A stretch of DNA of 64,000 bases from Rahnella variigena (lineage in GTDB: Bacteria; Pseudomonadota; Gammaproteobacteria; Enterobacterales; Enterobacteriaceae). Position numbers and translations under genes: made by a program. The DNA lies in contig NZ_NSDJ01000001.1 of assembly GCF_003610915.1 (NCBI RefSeq), positions 3,534,001-3,598,000 of the forward strand. Direction: 5' to 3'. Position 1 is the stretch's first letter; each line of letters begins with the position of its first letter. This document shows positions 18,643-27,983 of the stretch, piece after piece. Below the pieces are notes generated by a model that did no database searches, was not told where the DNA came from, and saw only the letters and a list, made by a program, of their open reading frames with translations.

Positions 18643-18727
18643 ACCCATTCTGACGGTGCTTTTCGTTCAGAGAAGCACCGTTAAGAACAAAAAAACCGCA
18701 AACGAACTTTTTTATCGCTTTCAGCAC

Positions 18728-18762
18728 TTTACACCTTCGAATCATTTGGTATTATGCGCCCC
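18728..18762 (+). promoter_or_regulatory. Stable-RNA promoter of tRNA-Tyr
   Basis: TTTACA at 18728-18733 and TATTAT at 18750-18755 are spaced by 16 bp. They are followed by the G+C-rich discriminator GCGCCCC, typical of stringently controlled rRNA and tRNA promoters. A leader of about 90 nt precedes the tRNA. Confidence 0.75.
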
Positions 18763-18853
18763 GTTCGCAGCTAACCGCTGTAACGATAAATCATCCATGT
18801 AGCGCATGATGATTTAAGGCCAGAAGTAAGTAGTAAATGCCACAAAAAATTGT

Positions 18854-18938
<85 letters not shown>

Positions 18939-18991
18939 TCTTCCAGACTCATCCCTGAGTCACTTCTTAGTAAACTTTCCTGTATGCCCCG

Positions 18992-20824
18992 TCAGACCTG
19001 AACAAAATGTCCTGCTGATATTTCCTGATATTGCCTTTGCGGCGGAACATAGCCGTTATCGCGCACCGGGCTCTTCAGCTCATCCACCTGCATTTGCCGT
19101 TTGAGCATTCTGCGGGAGGGATCCGGCACCGGCACAGATGCCATCAGTTTTTTGGTATACGCATGTTGGGGATTATCAAATATTGCCGCACGTGGCCCGA
19201 TCTCCACGATTTCCCCCAGATACATCACCGCCACGCGATGACTCACCCGCTCAACCACCGCCATGTCATGCGAAATAAACAGATAGGAAAGATTCATGCT
19301 TTCCTGCAAATCGAGCAGCAAATTCACGACCTGCGCTTTCACTGACACATCCAGCGCCGAAACCGATTCATCAGCGACAATCACTTTGGGATCGAGCGTC
19401 AGGGCACGCGCGATGCAAATTCGCTGACGCTGACCGCCGGAAAACTCATGCGGAAAACGGCGCAGCATATCCGGCGACAACCCGACCCTTTGCAGCAGCG
19501 ACGCCGCCTTCTCTTTCGCATCGCTGCGGTTATGCAGTTTATGTTGCAGCATCGGTTCGATCAGTGCGTCGCCAATGCGCATACGTGGGTTAAGACTGGC
19601 GAAAGGATCCTGAAATATCATCTGGATGCGCTGACGCATTTGCAAAATGTCGCGCTTACCCAGATTCGTGACATCGAAACCGTCGAAATCAATCGCGCCG
19701 CTGTGCGGTTTCAGCAGACGGGTCACAGCACGACCCGTCGTGGATTTCCCGCAACCGGACTCGCCGACCAGCGAAAGCGTTTCGCCCTGAAATAAATCAA
19801 AGCTGATATTTTCCACCGCATGCACCGCGCCTACCTGACGGCTGAAAATACCGCCATACACCGGAAAACGCGCGCTGAGGTTTTTGACCGATAACAACGG
19901 CGTCAGCACCGAATCTATGGTTCCCGCCACTTCCTGCGGCACACTGGCTTCACCGGTTTGCAGGTTGATTTGCGGAAAACGCAGCGGCCAGTCGCACCCC
20001 TGCATCGACCCTAATTTTGGCACCGCCGCAAGTAATGCACGGGTATACGGGTGCTGAGGCCGGTGGAAAATGTCTTCCGTCGCCCCGCTTTCCACCGCTT
20101 CTCCGCGATACATCACCAGCGTCCGGTCGGCAATCTCCGCCACCACGCCCATATCATGCGTGATGAACAGCACCGCCATCCCTTCTTCTTCCTGCAACGT
20201 CTTGATCAAATCCAGAATCTGTCCCTGAATCGTCACATCCAGCGCGGTCGTGGGTTCATCCGCGATGAGTAATTTCGGTTTCAGCGCCAGCGCCATGGCG
20301 ATCATCACACGCTGACGCATGCCGCCGGAAAACTGATGCGGATATTCATCAAAACGCGCGTTAGCATTCGGAATACGCACTTTTTCCAGTAGCCGCAGGG
20401 TTTCAGCCCGCGCTTGTGCCGATGACATGCCGCGATGCCGCTTCAGGCTTTCGGCAATCTGCCGTCCGATGCTGAACGTTGGATTAAGCGACGTCATCGG
20501 CTCCTGAAAGATCATCGCCATCTCATTGCCGCGGATATCGCGCATCTGTTTGTCCGAGAGCCGCAACACATTACGCTGATTGAGCCAGACCTCGCCCTCA
20601 ATCCGGCTGCTTTGCGCTTTGAGTAAACGCATCACCGATAACGACGTCACGCTCTTGCCGGAACCGGATTCACCGACAATCGCCAGCGTTTCTCCGGCAT
20701 AGACGTCAAACGACAAATCACGCACTACCGGCAGCCAGTCGTCTTCGCCGAGAAATGAAGTGGTCAGATGCTTCACGCTCAGCACGGGCTGACGTTTTTC
20801 CTGCTGTCCGGCAGTCTGATTCAT
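18992..20824 (-). CDS. Fused dipeptide/glutathione-type ABC importer ATPase (two nucleotide-binding domains)
   Basis: 610 aa from the ATG preceded by an AGGAG ribosome site; an upstream in-frame start adds 24 residues inside the neighbouring gene and was rejected. Two complete ABC domains are present. The first has GESGSGKS and FSGGMRQR, the second GESGCGKST and FSGGQRQR, so one polypeptide replaces the usual DppD/DppF pair, as in GsiA. It should power the permeases encoded at 25231-27017 on the other side of the divergent promoter. The substrate is unknown; peptide-like or glycoconjugate compounds fit the neighbours. Confidence 0.9.
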   Translation of the reverse strand: MNQTAGQQEKRQPVLSVKHLTTSFLGEDDWLPVVRDLSFDVYAGETLAIVGESGSGKSVTSLSVMRLLKAQSSRIEGEVWLNQRNVLRLSDKQMRDIRGNEMAMIFQEPMTSLNPTFSIGRQIAESLKRHRGMSSAQARAETLRLLEKVRIPNANARFDEYPHQFSGGMRQRVMIAMALALKPKLLIADEPTTALDVTIQGQILDLIKTLQEEEGMAVLFITHDMGVVAEIADRTLVMYRGEAVESGATEDIFHRPQHPYTRALLAAVPKLGSMQGCDWPLRFPQINLQTGEASVPQEVAGTIDSVLTPLLSVKNLSARFPVYGGIFSRQVGAVHAVENISFDLFQGETLSLVGESGCGKSTTGRAVTRLLKPHSGAIDFDGFDVTNLGKRDILQMRQRIQMIFQDPFASLNPRMRIGDALIEPMLQHKLHNRSDAKEKAASLLQRVGLSPDMLRRFPHEFSGGQRQRICIARALTLDPKVIVADESVSALDVSVKAQVVNLLLDLQESMNLSYLFISHDMAVVERVSHRVAVMYLGEIVEIGPRAAIFDNPQHAYTKKLMASVPVPDPSRRMLKRQMQVDELKSPVRDNGYVPPQRQYQEISAGHFVQV

Positions 20825-20840
20825 CTTATTGGCTCCTGAA

Positions 20841-22274
20841 TTATTTGCTGCGCGCGGAAATCTGCACCTGCGGCGAATAGCTGAAATCCCGGTCAAACGG
20901 GAAGGTTTTGCGTGCTTTGCGGTTGCGCGGCAGGCGCTCTACAAACTGATCCACCACACCGTTAGACAGCGCCATCAGATTCGGACTCGCAATCGGCGCA
21001 AGCTCGGGTGACAGATAACCGGATTTCACCACCACGATATCGACGGTATGCGGATCCAGTTCCAGCACAGTGAAATCGCTGATGTTGTGATACGGACGAC
21101 GACGCGCCGACACCACGAGGTCAATTCCGCCAATGCGCAGAACCGCCTGACGGTCAGAAGGTGTCAGTGCATCGAGCAGGAAAACCACCTCAAAATCACC
21201 TTTCACCTGCGGGCTGGAATGATCCAGCGAAGCCCCCAACGTCAGCGTCAGCACTGATCCCACGCCAGCGTTAAATGCCGCGTCCGTTGCCGGTGCATCG
21301 GCAATACCTGCCACGATCGTATTTTGCGCATACTGTTTGATAAGTTCCTGCAACACATCTGCACGATCGCCCACGCCGCCGCCGGTCGGGTTATCGCCGG
21401 AATCGGCCAGCACCACCGGACGAGTTTCACAGGCAATCGCCTTTTTCACGCAGGCCTCAACGGTGTCCGTTTCACAGCCAAACACAAAATCTTCGCGCGC
21501 GTCCCAGTAAGCCTGCGCCAGTTGCGTGCCCTGTTGTTCCAGCGCCGTCCGGTCGGTGCCGGTCATGATCACTGCGGCTGTCGCTCGTGGCTCATCTGCC
21601 CATACATAACCAACCATCAGCGAGCTGTCCCACACGCCATCCACTTCATCCATTTCTGGCAGACGGGCGTACAAACTTTTCGCCGGTTCATCTTCCGTAC
21701 TGGTACGTTCACCCGGTAATACCACCGGCACCGGCACCCACAGCAGCGTCGGTTTTATACCGGTTTGCAGATGTTTCACCAACATGGCGACCGAACGGCG
21801 CATGGTTTCCTCCACATCGATATGCGGGGCAGTGCGGTAAGTCGAAAACATATCAATGGCATCAATTATCCGCTGCGAGACATTGCCGTGCAGGTCATAA
21901 CTGACGCTGATCGGACAGTCCGGCCCGACGGCTTTACGCGCCGCAGCAATCCAGTCGCCTTCCGCATCCTCCAGCCCTTCGACATACATCGCGCCGTGCA
22001 TCGCCAGATATAAGCCATCAAACGGTTTTTGCGCTTCCAGTCCCGCCAGCATTTCTGCTTTGAATTTGTCGTACGTCGCGCGCGCTACCGGACCACCGGC
22101 AATAGCGCGGGCATGGATGGTCGGTAAAAACGTCGCCGGGTAATCCTGCAAAAAACGAAACCGCGGTGACGCCAGTAACTGGCCGTCACGCACGACGGTG
22201 AAATCCTTTTCCTCATTCAGCACCGGATTGTAAGTGCTGCATTCAATGTGGATACCGCTGACAGCTATACGCAT
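20841..22274 (-). CDS. M81-family metallopeptidase (MlrC-like)
   Basis: 477 aa of the MlrC/DUF1485 family, whose founder degrades linearised microcystin. Visible family features are the N-terminal HIECSTYNP, the metal-site candidates around AMHGAMYVEG and SYDLHGN, and the DSGDNPTGG loop. No signal peptide, so it is probably cytoplasmic. It lies 16 bp upstream of the fused ATPase gene and 12 bp after the ROK repressor gene, so the three form one operon. A role in hydrolysing the imported compound is inferred. Confidence 0.85.
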   Translation of the reverse strand: MRIAVSGIHIECSTYNPVLNEEKDFTVVRDGQLLASPRFRFLQDYPATFLPTIHARAIAGGPVARATYDKFKAEMLAGLEAQKPFDGLYLAMHGAMYVEGLEDAEGDWIAAARKAVGPDCPISVSYDLHGNVSQRIIDAIDMFSTYRTAPHIDVEETMRRSVAMLVKHLQTGIKPTLLWVPVPVVLPGERTSTEDEPAKSLYARLPEMDEVDGVWDSSLMVGYVWADEPRATAAVIMTGTDRTALEQQGTQLAQAYWDAREDFVFGCETDTVEACVKKAIACETRPVVLADSGDNPTGGGVGDRADVLQELIKQYAQNTIVAGIADAPATDAAFNAGVGSVLTLTLGASLDHSSPQVKGDFEVVFLLDALTPSDRQAVLRIGGIDLVVSARRRPYHNISDFTVLELDPHTVDIVVVKSGYLSPELAPIASPNLMALSNGVVDQFVERLPRNRKARKTFPFDRDFSYSPQVQISARSK

Positions 22275-22286
22275 GTTGATGATTCC

Positions 22287-23426
22287 TCAGACAGGCTTCA
22301 GACCGACCAGAAAGCGATGTGCAGCAATACTTGCCGCCGCGCGCGCCCAGGTGTCGTCATTTAGGGTAAAAGTGCGAACCGGCGTTTTCCCGGCATTTCC
22401 CGGCAAAACGTTGGCTTCGATAGACTGATGCACAACCGTGCCGAACAGCCCGGAGAAATCTGCGTCCTGATGAGCTATCAGGATCAGGTCCGGGTCATTA
22501 ATTTGAATCAGATGGGATATCGCTAAACCGAGCGCGGAACCAGCACGGTGCAGAATACGCACCGCTTCGCTGACGCCCTGCATCGCCAGCTTTTCCAGGC
22601 CGCCAATGGTGGTCGCTTCCAGCCCGCCGTCTCTGGCCATTTCGGCAATAGCATTCAGAGACGCCAGCGTATCGAGACAACCGCGCTTGCCGCAGCGGCA
22701 GGGCAAACCGTTCAGTTCCAGCGTGCAGTGGGCGATTTCCCCTGCGCCGCCATGCAGGCCGCGATGCAACTGACCGGCGACAAAATGCGCGCTGCCGATC
22801 CCCGCGCCATGACTGACCAGCGTAAAGCTGCTCAGATCCCGCGCCTGTCCGAAACTTTTCTCACTCACCGCCAGAGCTTTGGCGTCATTTTCGATGGCCA
22901 CGTCCATGCCGGTGGCCTGTGAAATCAGGCTGGCCAGCGGCACATCGCGCCAGCCAAGCAGCGCCGACTGTACGCAGGTGGACTGATGTTCATCAATAAG
23001 GCCGGATAACGTCACCCCCAGCCCGACCAGTTTTTTTGCCGCTTCGGGATGCGGTTCAAGCAGTGCCGGTAACGCGCTGGCGATGTTTTCTGCCAGACGC
23101 TGCGGACTGGCACCGGCCTCGAACGATACCCGTGAAAGGATTTCGCCATGCAGATTAATCAGCGCCATCTGCGCCGGATTTTGCAGCAAGGAAACGCCGG
23201 CGAACCACGCGCCATCCGGATGAACGACCAGCCGCACCGAAGGTCTGCCCTGCCCGTTCCCCGGCACGGTTTCCGCTTCGTGCAGGAAACCGGCGTCGAT
23301 CATTTCACGCACCACGCCGCCAATCGCCGCTTTGCTCATTCCTGAAAGCTGCGCCAGTTCGGTACGGCTCAGACCGCCGGATGCATTGACCGCACCCAAT
23401 ATCTGACGTTGCAAAGTTGTTAGCAT
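22287..23426 (-). CDS. ROK-family transcriptional repressor
   Basis: 379 aa. An N-terminal winged helix-turn-helix (about residues 1-60, with LSRTELAQLSGMSKAAI) is fused to a ROK sugar-kinase-like domain. That domain contains ENDAKALA, HGAGIGSAHF and the zinc motif CRCGKRGCLD. This is the NagC/Mlc/XylR plan of sugar-responsive repressors. It is the first gene of the minus-strand operon and is divergent from the binding-protein gene. The gap holds a palindrome like XylR-type operators (23501-23521). The inducer is unknown but likely a sugar or sugar-containing ligand. Confidence 0.9.
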   Translation of the reverse strand: MLTTLQRQILGAVNASGGLSRTELAQLSGMSKAAIGGVVREMIDAGFLHEAETVPGNGQGRPSVRLVVHPDGAWFAGVSLLQNPAQMALINLHGEILSRVSFEAGASPQRLAENIASALPALLEPHPEAAKKLVGLGVTLSGLIDEHQSTCVQSALLGWRDVPLASLISQATGMDVAIENDAKALAVSEKSFGQARDLSSFTLVSHGAGIGSAHFVAGQLHRGLHGGAGEIAHCTLELNGLPCRCGKRGCLDTLASLNAIAEMARDGGLEATTIGGLEKLAMQGVSEAVRILHRAGSALGLAISHLIQINDPDLILIAHQDADFSGLFGTVVHQSIEANVLPGNAGKTPVRTFTLNDDTWARAAASIAAHRFLVGLKPV

Positions 23427-23500
23427 ATTCGTTTCGGCGCTCTCAGTTTTCGGTCATCTGCATTGACATTAAACGCTGGAAATGGATATATCAATGCCAA

Positions 23501-23521
23501 TTAGTTCACAAAATAAACTAA
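23501..23521. promoter_or_regulatory. ROK-repressor operator candidate in the divergent gap
   Basis: The inverted repeat TTAGTT-N9-AACTAA resembles operators of the ROK repressor XylR (TTAGTTTGTTT-type arms). It lies about 75 bp upstream of the repressor start and 140 bp upstream of the binding-protein start, where it could control both. A second palindrome, TTTGTTAAAACAAA, is at 23566-23579. Confidence 0.5.
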
Positions 23522-23565
23522 ATGTTGGCATATAAGTATTTCATATGAACTATTTGTTAAATCTC

Positions 23566-23579
23566 TTTGTTAAAACAAA
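23566..23579. promoter_or_regulatory. Second palindrome in the divergent gap
   Basis: TTTGTT and AACAAA arms flank a 2-bp centre, 83 bp upstream of the binding-protein start. The TTTGTT half-site resembles the inner part of ROK-family operators. It could be a second repressor site; this is inference. Confidence 0.35.
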
Positions 23580-23661
23580 CTGTCATTAAAACCGGCGTTT
23601 TACCAAACCGGCAGACGTAGCCAGAGCCACTTAATCCGATTTTTCACGCAGAGGGCAGAAC

Positions 23662-25206
23662 ATGAAGATTACCCGTTACATCCGGCGTCCCGTGCAGTTA
23701 ACGTTGCTGAGCAGCGCTCTTCTGGCGGCGTTTTCGCTGCCGGTTTACGCCGCCACACTGAACGTGATGCAAAACGAAGCACCGCGCAGTATGGATCCGG
23801 GCAACCAGACCGCGACCTTTACCGGTACCGTGCTGGATCCGATGTATGAAGGCCTGCTGCGCATGTCGCCGCAGCTGAAACCTGAAGCCGCGCTGGCGAC
23901 TTCGTGGAGCAGTGATGAAAGCGGGCTGGTGTGGACATTCAAACTGCGCAGCGGCGTTACTTTCCATGACGGCACACCGTTTAACGCCGATGCAGTGGTC
24001 GCCAACTTTGCCCGCCATCTCGACACAAAACGCGGTCTGGCGGCCAGCGGACGTCTGCGCACCTTCCTCGACAGCGTGACCAAAACCGACGATTCCACCG
24101 TCATCTTCAAACTAAAAAAACCGTATCCGGCGTTCCTGAATTTACTGACCACTGGCGCCTGTCTGATGGTCAGCCCGGCGGCCGATAAAACCGGCACGCT
24201 CGACAGCAAAGCCGTCGGTACCGGCCCGTACAAAATGGTGCAATACAAAACCGGTGAATTCGTGCTGGAAGAAAAATATCCGGGCTACTGGGGCGATAAA
24301 GCCGCCGGGCCGGATGACATTAAATGGACGTGGAGCGCCGAGCCTTCGGTCATGAATATGGCGTTGCAGGCGGGCGAAACTGACGTAATTAACCCGGTGC
24401 CGCCGCAGTTTGCACGCGTGCTGAAAAACAATCCGAAGTTCGACCTGCATGAAAGCCCGGGTGCCTCCGTATTCTGGGTGGCGCTGAATACCGATCTCAA
24501 ACCGCTCAGCGACGTCCGTGTGCGTCAGGCACTGAACTACGCCACCGACCGTAACGGTCTGGTGCGCGCCATCATGTCCGGCTTCGCGCAACCGGCGAAC
24601 TCGCCGCTGGCACCGGTCACCGCCGGTTATGACAAAACCCTGAACCCGTATCCGCTGGATCTGGCGAAAGCCAAAGCCCTGCTCAAAGAAGCCGGTGTGG
24701 CTGACGGATTCACTATGTCGATTGCAGTGCAGGGTCAGGACGCACGTATCGGTCAGGTGCTGCAAAGCATGTGGGCGAAAATTGGCGTGAAGCTGGACGT
24801 GAAAATCATGGAAAGCGGCGTATGGACCAAAGCGGCATTTGCCGATCAGGCCGGTAAAAAAGCCGATAACACCGGCGCGGTGCTGGCGTCCTGGTCTTCC
24901 GGCGCGAACGGCGCCGATCTGCAACTTCGTCCGCTGTACTACAGCAAAAGTTTTGCTCCGGGCGGTGCGAATCTGGGCTTCTTCAGTGACCCGAAACTGG
25001 ATGAAATGTTAGACAAGGCCGCATCGACGCTGGATGAAAATACCCGCAACGAGATTTATGTCGATGCTCAGAAAGAGATTAACCAGCAGGCGCCGCAGGT
25101 GCTGTTGTATTACCAGAATGACTTGTATGCCACCGGCAAAAACATCTCAGGCGTCACGATGATCCCGGGCGGGCAAATTGTGGTGAAAGATGCACAGAAA
25201 AAATAA
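23662..25206 (+). CDS. Periplasmic substrate-binding protein of a dipeptide-type ABC importer
   Basis: 514 aa, family SBP_bac_5. A signal peptide is evident (basic start, hydrophobic core near residues 12-28, likely cleavage after VYA). Family segments include the APRSMDPGNQ region, FHDGTPFNADAVVANF and ALNYATDRNGLV. It is the first gene of the plus-strand operon with two permeases and a ROK kinase. The ligand is unknown; relatives bind dipeptides, glutathione, nickel complexes or glycosides. Confidence 0.92.
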   Translation: MKITRYIRRPVQLTLLSSALLAAFSLPVYAATLNVMQNEAPRSMDPGNQTATFTGTVLDPMYEGLLRMSPQLKPEAALATSWSSDESGLVWTFKLRSGVTFHDGTPFNADAVVANFARHLDTKRGLAASGRLRTFLDSVTKTDDSTVIFKLKKPYPAFLNLLTTGACLMVSPAADKTGTLDSKAVGTGPYKMVQYKTGEFVLEEKYPGYWGDKAAGPDDIKWTWSAEPSVMNMALQAGETDVINPVPPQFARVLKNNPKFDLHESPGASVFWVALNTDLKPLSDVRVRQALNYATDRNGLVRAIMSGFAQPANSPLAPVTAGYDKTLNPYPLDLAKAKALLKEAGVADGFTMSIAVQGQDARIGQVLQSMWAKIGVKLDVKIMESGVWTKAAFADQAGKKADNTGAVLASWSSGANGADLQLRPLYYSKSFAPGGANLGFFSDPKLDEMLDKAASTLDENTRNEIYVDAQKEINQQAPQVLLYYQNDLYATGKNISGVTMIPGGQIVVKDAQKK

Positions 25207-25230
25207 CCGCATTCACAGTGGGAAATAGCC

Positions 25231-26151
25231 ATGAAAGCCTATCTTGCAAAAAAACTCATCGCCTTTCCGATCATCCTGATCGGGGTTTCGATGCTGATTT
25301 TTGTGTCCATCCGCGCGCTGCCGGGCGATCCGGCACGCCTGATGGCCGGGCCTGAAGCCACGCAGGAAGCCGTTGATGCCATGCGCGTTCGCCTCGGGCT
25401 TGATCAGCCGCTGGTAACGCAGTATCTGCATTTTGCCGGTGACGTTCTGCACGGCAATCTCGGCGTCTCGTTGCAGTCGCAGCAGCCGGTGACGCAGGAA
25501 ATCGGGGAACGCATGCCTTACACGCTGATGCTGGCAGTACTGTCGTATTTTCTGGCAGTGGCGATTGGTGTTCCGGCGGGCATGATAGGCGCGGTGTATC
25601 GCAACCGCTGGCCGGATTTTGGCGTGATGTTACTGGCTATCGCCGGTGCTTCAATTGCCAACTTCTGGCTGGGGCTGATGGCCATGAACACCTTTTCGGT
25701 CAATCTCGGCTGGCTGCCGTTGCTCGGCGCAACGTCATGGAAAAGCTACATTCTGCCTTCCGTGACGCTGGCCGTTTTGCCGATGGCGGTGATGGCGCGC
25801 ATGACGCGATCCAGCATGCTGGATGTGCTCTCGGAAGATTATATCCGCACCGCCCGCGCCAAGGGGTTGTCGGCAACGACCGTGTATTGCAGCCATGCTT
25901 TTCGTAACGCGCTGATCCCGATTGTCACCATTGTGGCGCTCAATTTCGGCAGTCTGATTGGCGGCGCAGTGGTGACCGAATCTGTCTTTAACTGGCCGGG
26001 CATTGGCCGCTTGCTGGTAGATTCCGTGCGTTATCGCGATTATCCGGTGATTCAGGGCGTTGCGCTGGTCGCTGTCTGCGGTGTGGTGGTGATGAATCTG
26101 CTCGGTGAATTACTGATCGCTTTCCTGAATCCAAAAATAAGGTTCGATTAA
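25231..26151 (+). CDS. Dipeptide-type ABC importer permease (DppB-like)
   Basis: 306 aa with an N-terminal membrane helix, the periplasmic RALPGDPARLMAG segment and the ABC-contact loop YIRTARAKGLS. It forms the channel with the next gene, with which it shares one base (stop/start overlap TAATG). It lies 24 bp after the binding-protein gene. Confidence 0.93.
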   Translation: MKAYLAKKLIAFPIILIGVSMLIFVSIRALPGDPARLMAGPEATQEAVDAMRVRLGLDQPLVTQYLHFAGDVLHGNLGVSLQSQQPVTQEIGERMPYTLMLAVLSYFLAVAIGVPAGMIGAVYRNRWPDFGVMLLAIAGASIANFWLGLMAMNTFSVNLGWLPLLGATSWKSYILPSVTLAVLPMAVMARMTRSSMLDVLSEDYIRTARAKGLSATTVYCSHAFRNALIPIVTIVALNFGSLIGGAVVTESVFNWPGIGRLLVDSVRYRDYPVIQGVALVAVCGVVVMNLLGELLIAFLNPKIRFD

Positions 26152-27017
26152 TGTCTGCCATTATCACGCAATTACCCCGTCGCAAACCGCGCACGCTGCG
26201 GTTTTTCCGCTGGTTGTGGCGACATCCGGCAGTGTCCATCGGCGGCTTTATCGTCAGTCTGATTGTGCTGATGGGAGTGTTCGCACCCTTAATTGCCCGT
26301 CACGATCCTTACGCCCAGGATCTGATTGATACCCTGCTTTCCCCCGGTGCCGATCACTGGTTTGGCACTGACGATTACGGGCGCGATATCTTCGCCCGCG
26401 TTATTTACGGGGCACGCATTTCCATTATTGAAGTGGTGCTGAGTGTTGGTCTGGCGATGATTATCGGTATTCCGCTGGGCATTATTGCCGGTATGGCCGG
26501 TCGTTATACCGACATGATCATCATGTGGTTTATGGATATGCTGTTCGCGTTTCCGGGCATCGTGCTGGCGATTCTGGTGGTCAGTATTCTCGGCGGCGGT
26601 CTGGTAAATCTGTTGATCGCCATTTCGCTGTTCGCCATTCCGGTGTACGCACGTCTGAGCCGTAACCTGACGCTCGGTTTAAAGCAGATGGAATATGTCG
26701 AAGCGGCGCAGGCGCTGGGTTTGTCTAATTACCGGATCATCGTGCATTACATTTTGCGCAATGCCATCGGGCCGATTATCGTGCAATCGACGCTGACCGC
26801 CGGCACGGTCATTCTTGCCGCGGCCAGCCTCTCATTTCTGGGGCTTGGCGTGCAGCCGCCGATGCCGGAATGGGGTACCATGATGAGCGATGGACGCAAC
26901 TTCCTCGGCATTAATATTTACCTTTCGCTGTTCCCGGGTCTGGCCATTATGCTGACCGTGCTTGGTTTTAACGTACTGGGCGACGGGCTGCGAGATTTAC
27001 TGGACACACGCTCATGA
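26151..27017 (+). CDS. Dipeptide-type ABC importer permease (DppC-like)
   Basis: 288 aa, OppC/DppC type, with the periplasmic marker FGTDDYGRDIFARV and the contact loop YVEAAQALGLS. Its stop overlaps the start of the ROK kinase gene (ATGA), so the four plus-strand genes are translationally linked. Confidence 0.93.
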   Translation: MSAIITQLPRRKPRTLRFFRWLWRHPAVSIGGFIVSLIVLMGVFAPLIARHDPYAQDLIDTLLSPGADHWFGTDDYGRDIFARVIYGARISIIEVVLSVGLAMIIGIPLGIIAGMAGRYTDMIIMWFMDMLFAFPGIVLAILVVSILGGGLVNLLIAISLFAIPVYARLSRNLTLGLKQMEYVEAAQALGLSNYRIIVHYILRNAIGPIIVQSTLTAGTVILAAASLSFLGLGVQPPMPEWGTMMSDGRNFLGINIYLSLFPGLAIMLTVLGFNVLGDGLRDLLDTRS

Positions 27018-27943
27018 CCTCAGCTGTTTTTTGCGCCGATATCGGCGGTTCATTTATTAAGTTTGGTGTTTCGCGCCATCCCGGCGAAATGGAAGAATGC
27101 GGCAAAGTCCCGACACCGGTTTCTTCATGGGACGATTTTGTGCAGGCGATGCACAATCTGATCGAAAAATTTGGCGCAGATTTACCCGCCGGTACACCGC
27201 TGGCGATTTCTACAGCCGGACTGGTTTCGCCACAAACCGGCGAAATGCTGGCAACCAATATTCCGGCATTTACCGGACATTCGCTGGCGAAAGATCTCAG
27301 CGTTGCGCTCGCCCGCCCGGTAACGGCGGCGAATGACGCGGACTGTTTTGCGCTCGCCGAAGCCCATGCCGGTAACTCGCAACACCAGCCGGTGGTGGTC
27401 GCCATTATTCTGGGCACCGGCGTCGGTGGCGGACTGGTGATCAACGGTCAGCTGGTGCGCGGTCACGGCGGCGTCACTGGCGAATGGGGTCACGGCGCCA
27501 TCACCCGCACTGAACTGGTGATAAATGGCGAAAACTACGCCGTTCCGCGCCTTAAATGTGGTTGCGGTCAGACCGGTTGCCTCGACATGCTGGGTGGCGC
27601 TCGCGGAATGGAACGCTTACATCAGCATTTTCATCATCAAGACTGCACCAGTCTGGAGATCGTGACCGGCTGGCTGAACGGCGATGCCAGCGCGTCTCTC
27701 ACTGTTAACGCCTGGCTGGAACTGGTCGCCGAACCGCTGGCCTTACTGGTCAATATTCTTGGCCCTTCGCGGATTGTCGCCGGTGGCGGACTGGCTTCTG
27801 CCAGTGAACTGATCGCCGCGCTGGATGTGAAAGTACGCAGCGGCGTTCTGCACAACTATCAACAAACGCTGCTGGTGCCGGGGAAATTCCTGACCGACGG
27901 CGGCCTGGTCGGCGCATCGGTGATGGGAAGACTGGAAAGTTAA
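27014..27943 (+). CDS. ROK-family sugar kinase
   Basis: 309 aa without a DNA-binding domain, so probably an enzyme. ROK kinase features are the ATP phosphate loop DIGGSFIK, the catalytic aspartate in AANDADCFA, the glycine loop LGTGVGGG, and the zinc motif CGCGQTGCLD with its partner histidine in GEWGH. Relatives phosphorylate glucose, N-acetylmannosamine or N-acetylglucosamine. Its presence in a dipeptide-type importer operon suggests that the imported compound contains or releases a sugar. The exact sugar cannot be read from the sequence. Confidence 0.88.
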   Translation: MTSAVFCADIGGSFIKFGVSRHPGEMEECGKVPTPVSSWDDFVQAMHNLIEKFGADLPAGTPLAISTAGLVSPQTGEMLATNIPAFTGHSLAKDLSVALARPVTAANDADCFALAEAHAGNSQHQPVVVAIILGTGVGGGLVINGQLVRGHGGVTGEWGHGAITRTELVINGENYAVPRLKCGCGQTGCLDMLGGARGMERLHQHFHHQDCTSLEIVTGWLNGDASASLTVNAWLELVAEPLALLVNILGPSRIVAGGGLASASELIAALDVKVRSGVLHNYQQTLLVPGKFLTDGGLVGASVMGRLES

Positions 27944-27949
27944 GGAGCT

Positions 27950-27972
27950 GCCCTCTCCTGCGGGATGAGGGC
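27950..27972. terminator. Possible bidirectional terminator between the ROK kinase gene and nac
   Basis: GCCCTC / GAGGGC stem with an 11-base loop in the 40-bp gap between convergent genes. No strong T-run follows, so efficiency is uncertain. Confidence 0.4.
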
Positions 27973-27983
27973 AACGTCTGATT

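Noticed and set aside
18939..18991. Second tRNA-Tyr copy as in E. coli
   Set aside because: The sequence after the first tRNA does not contain another tRNA; the next gene ends at 18992.
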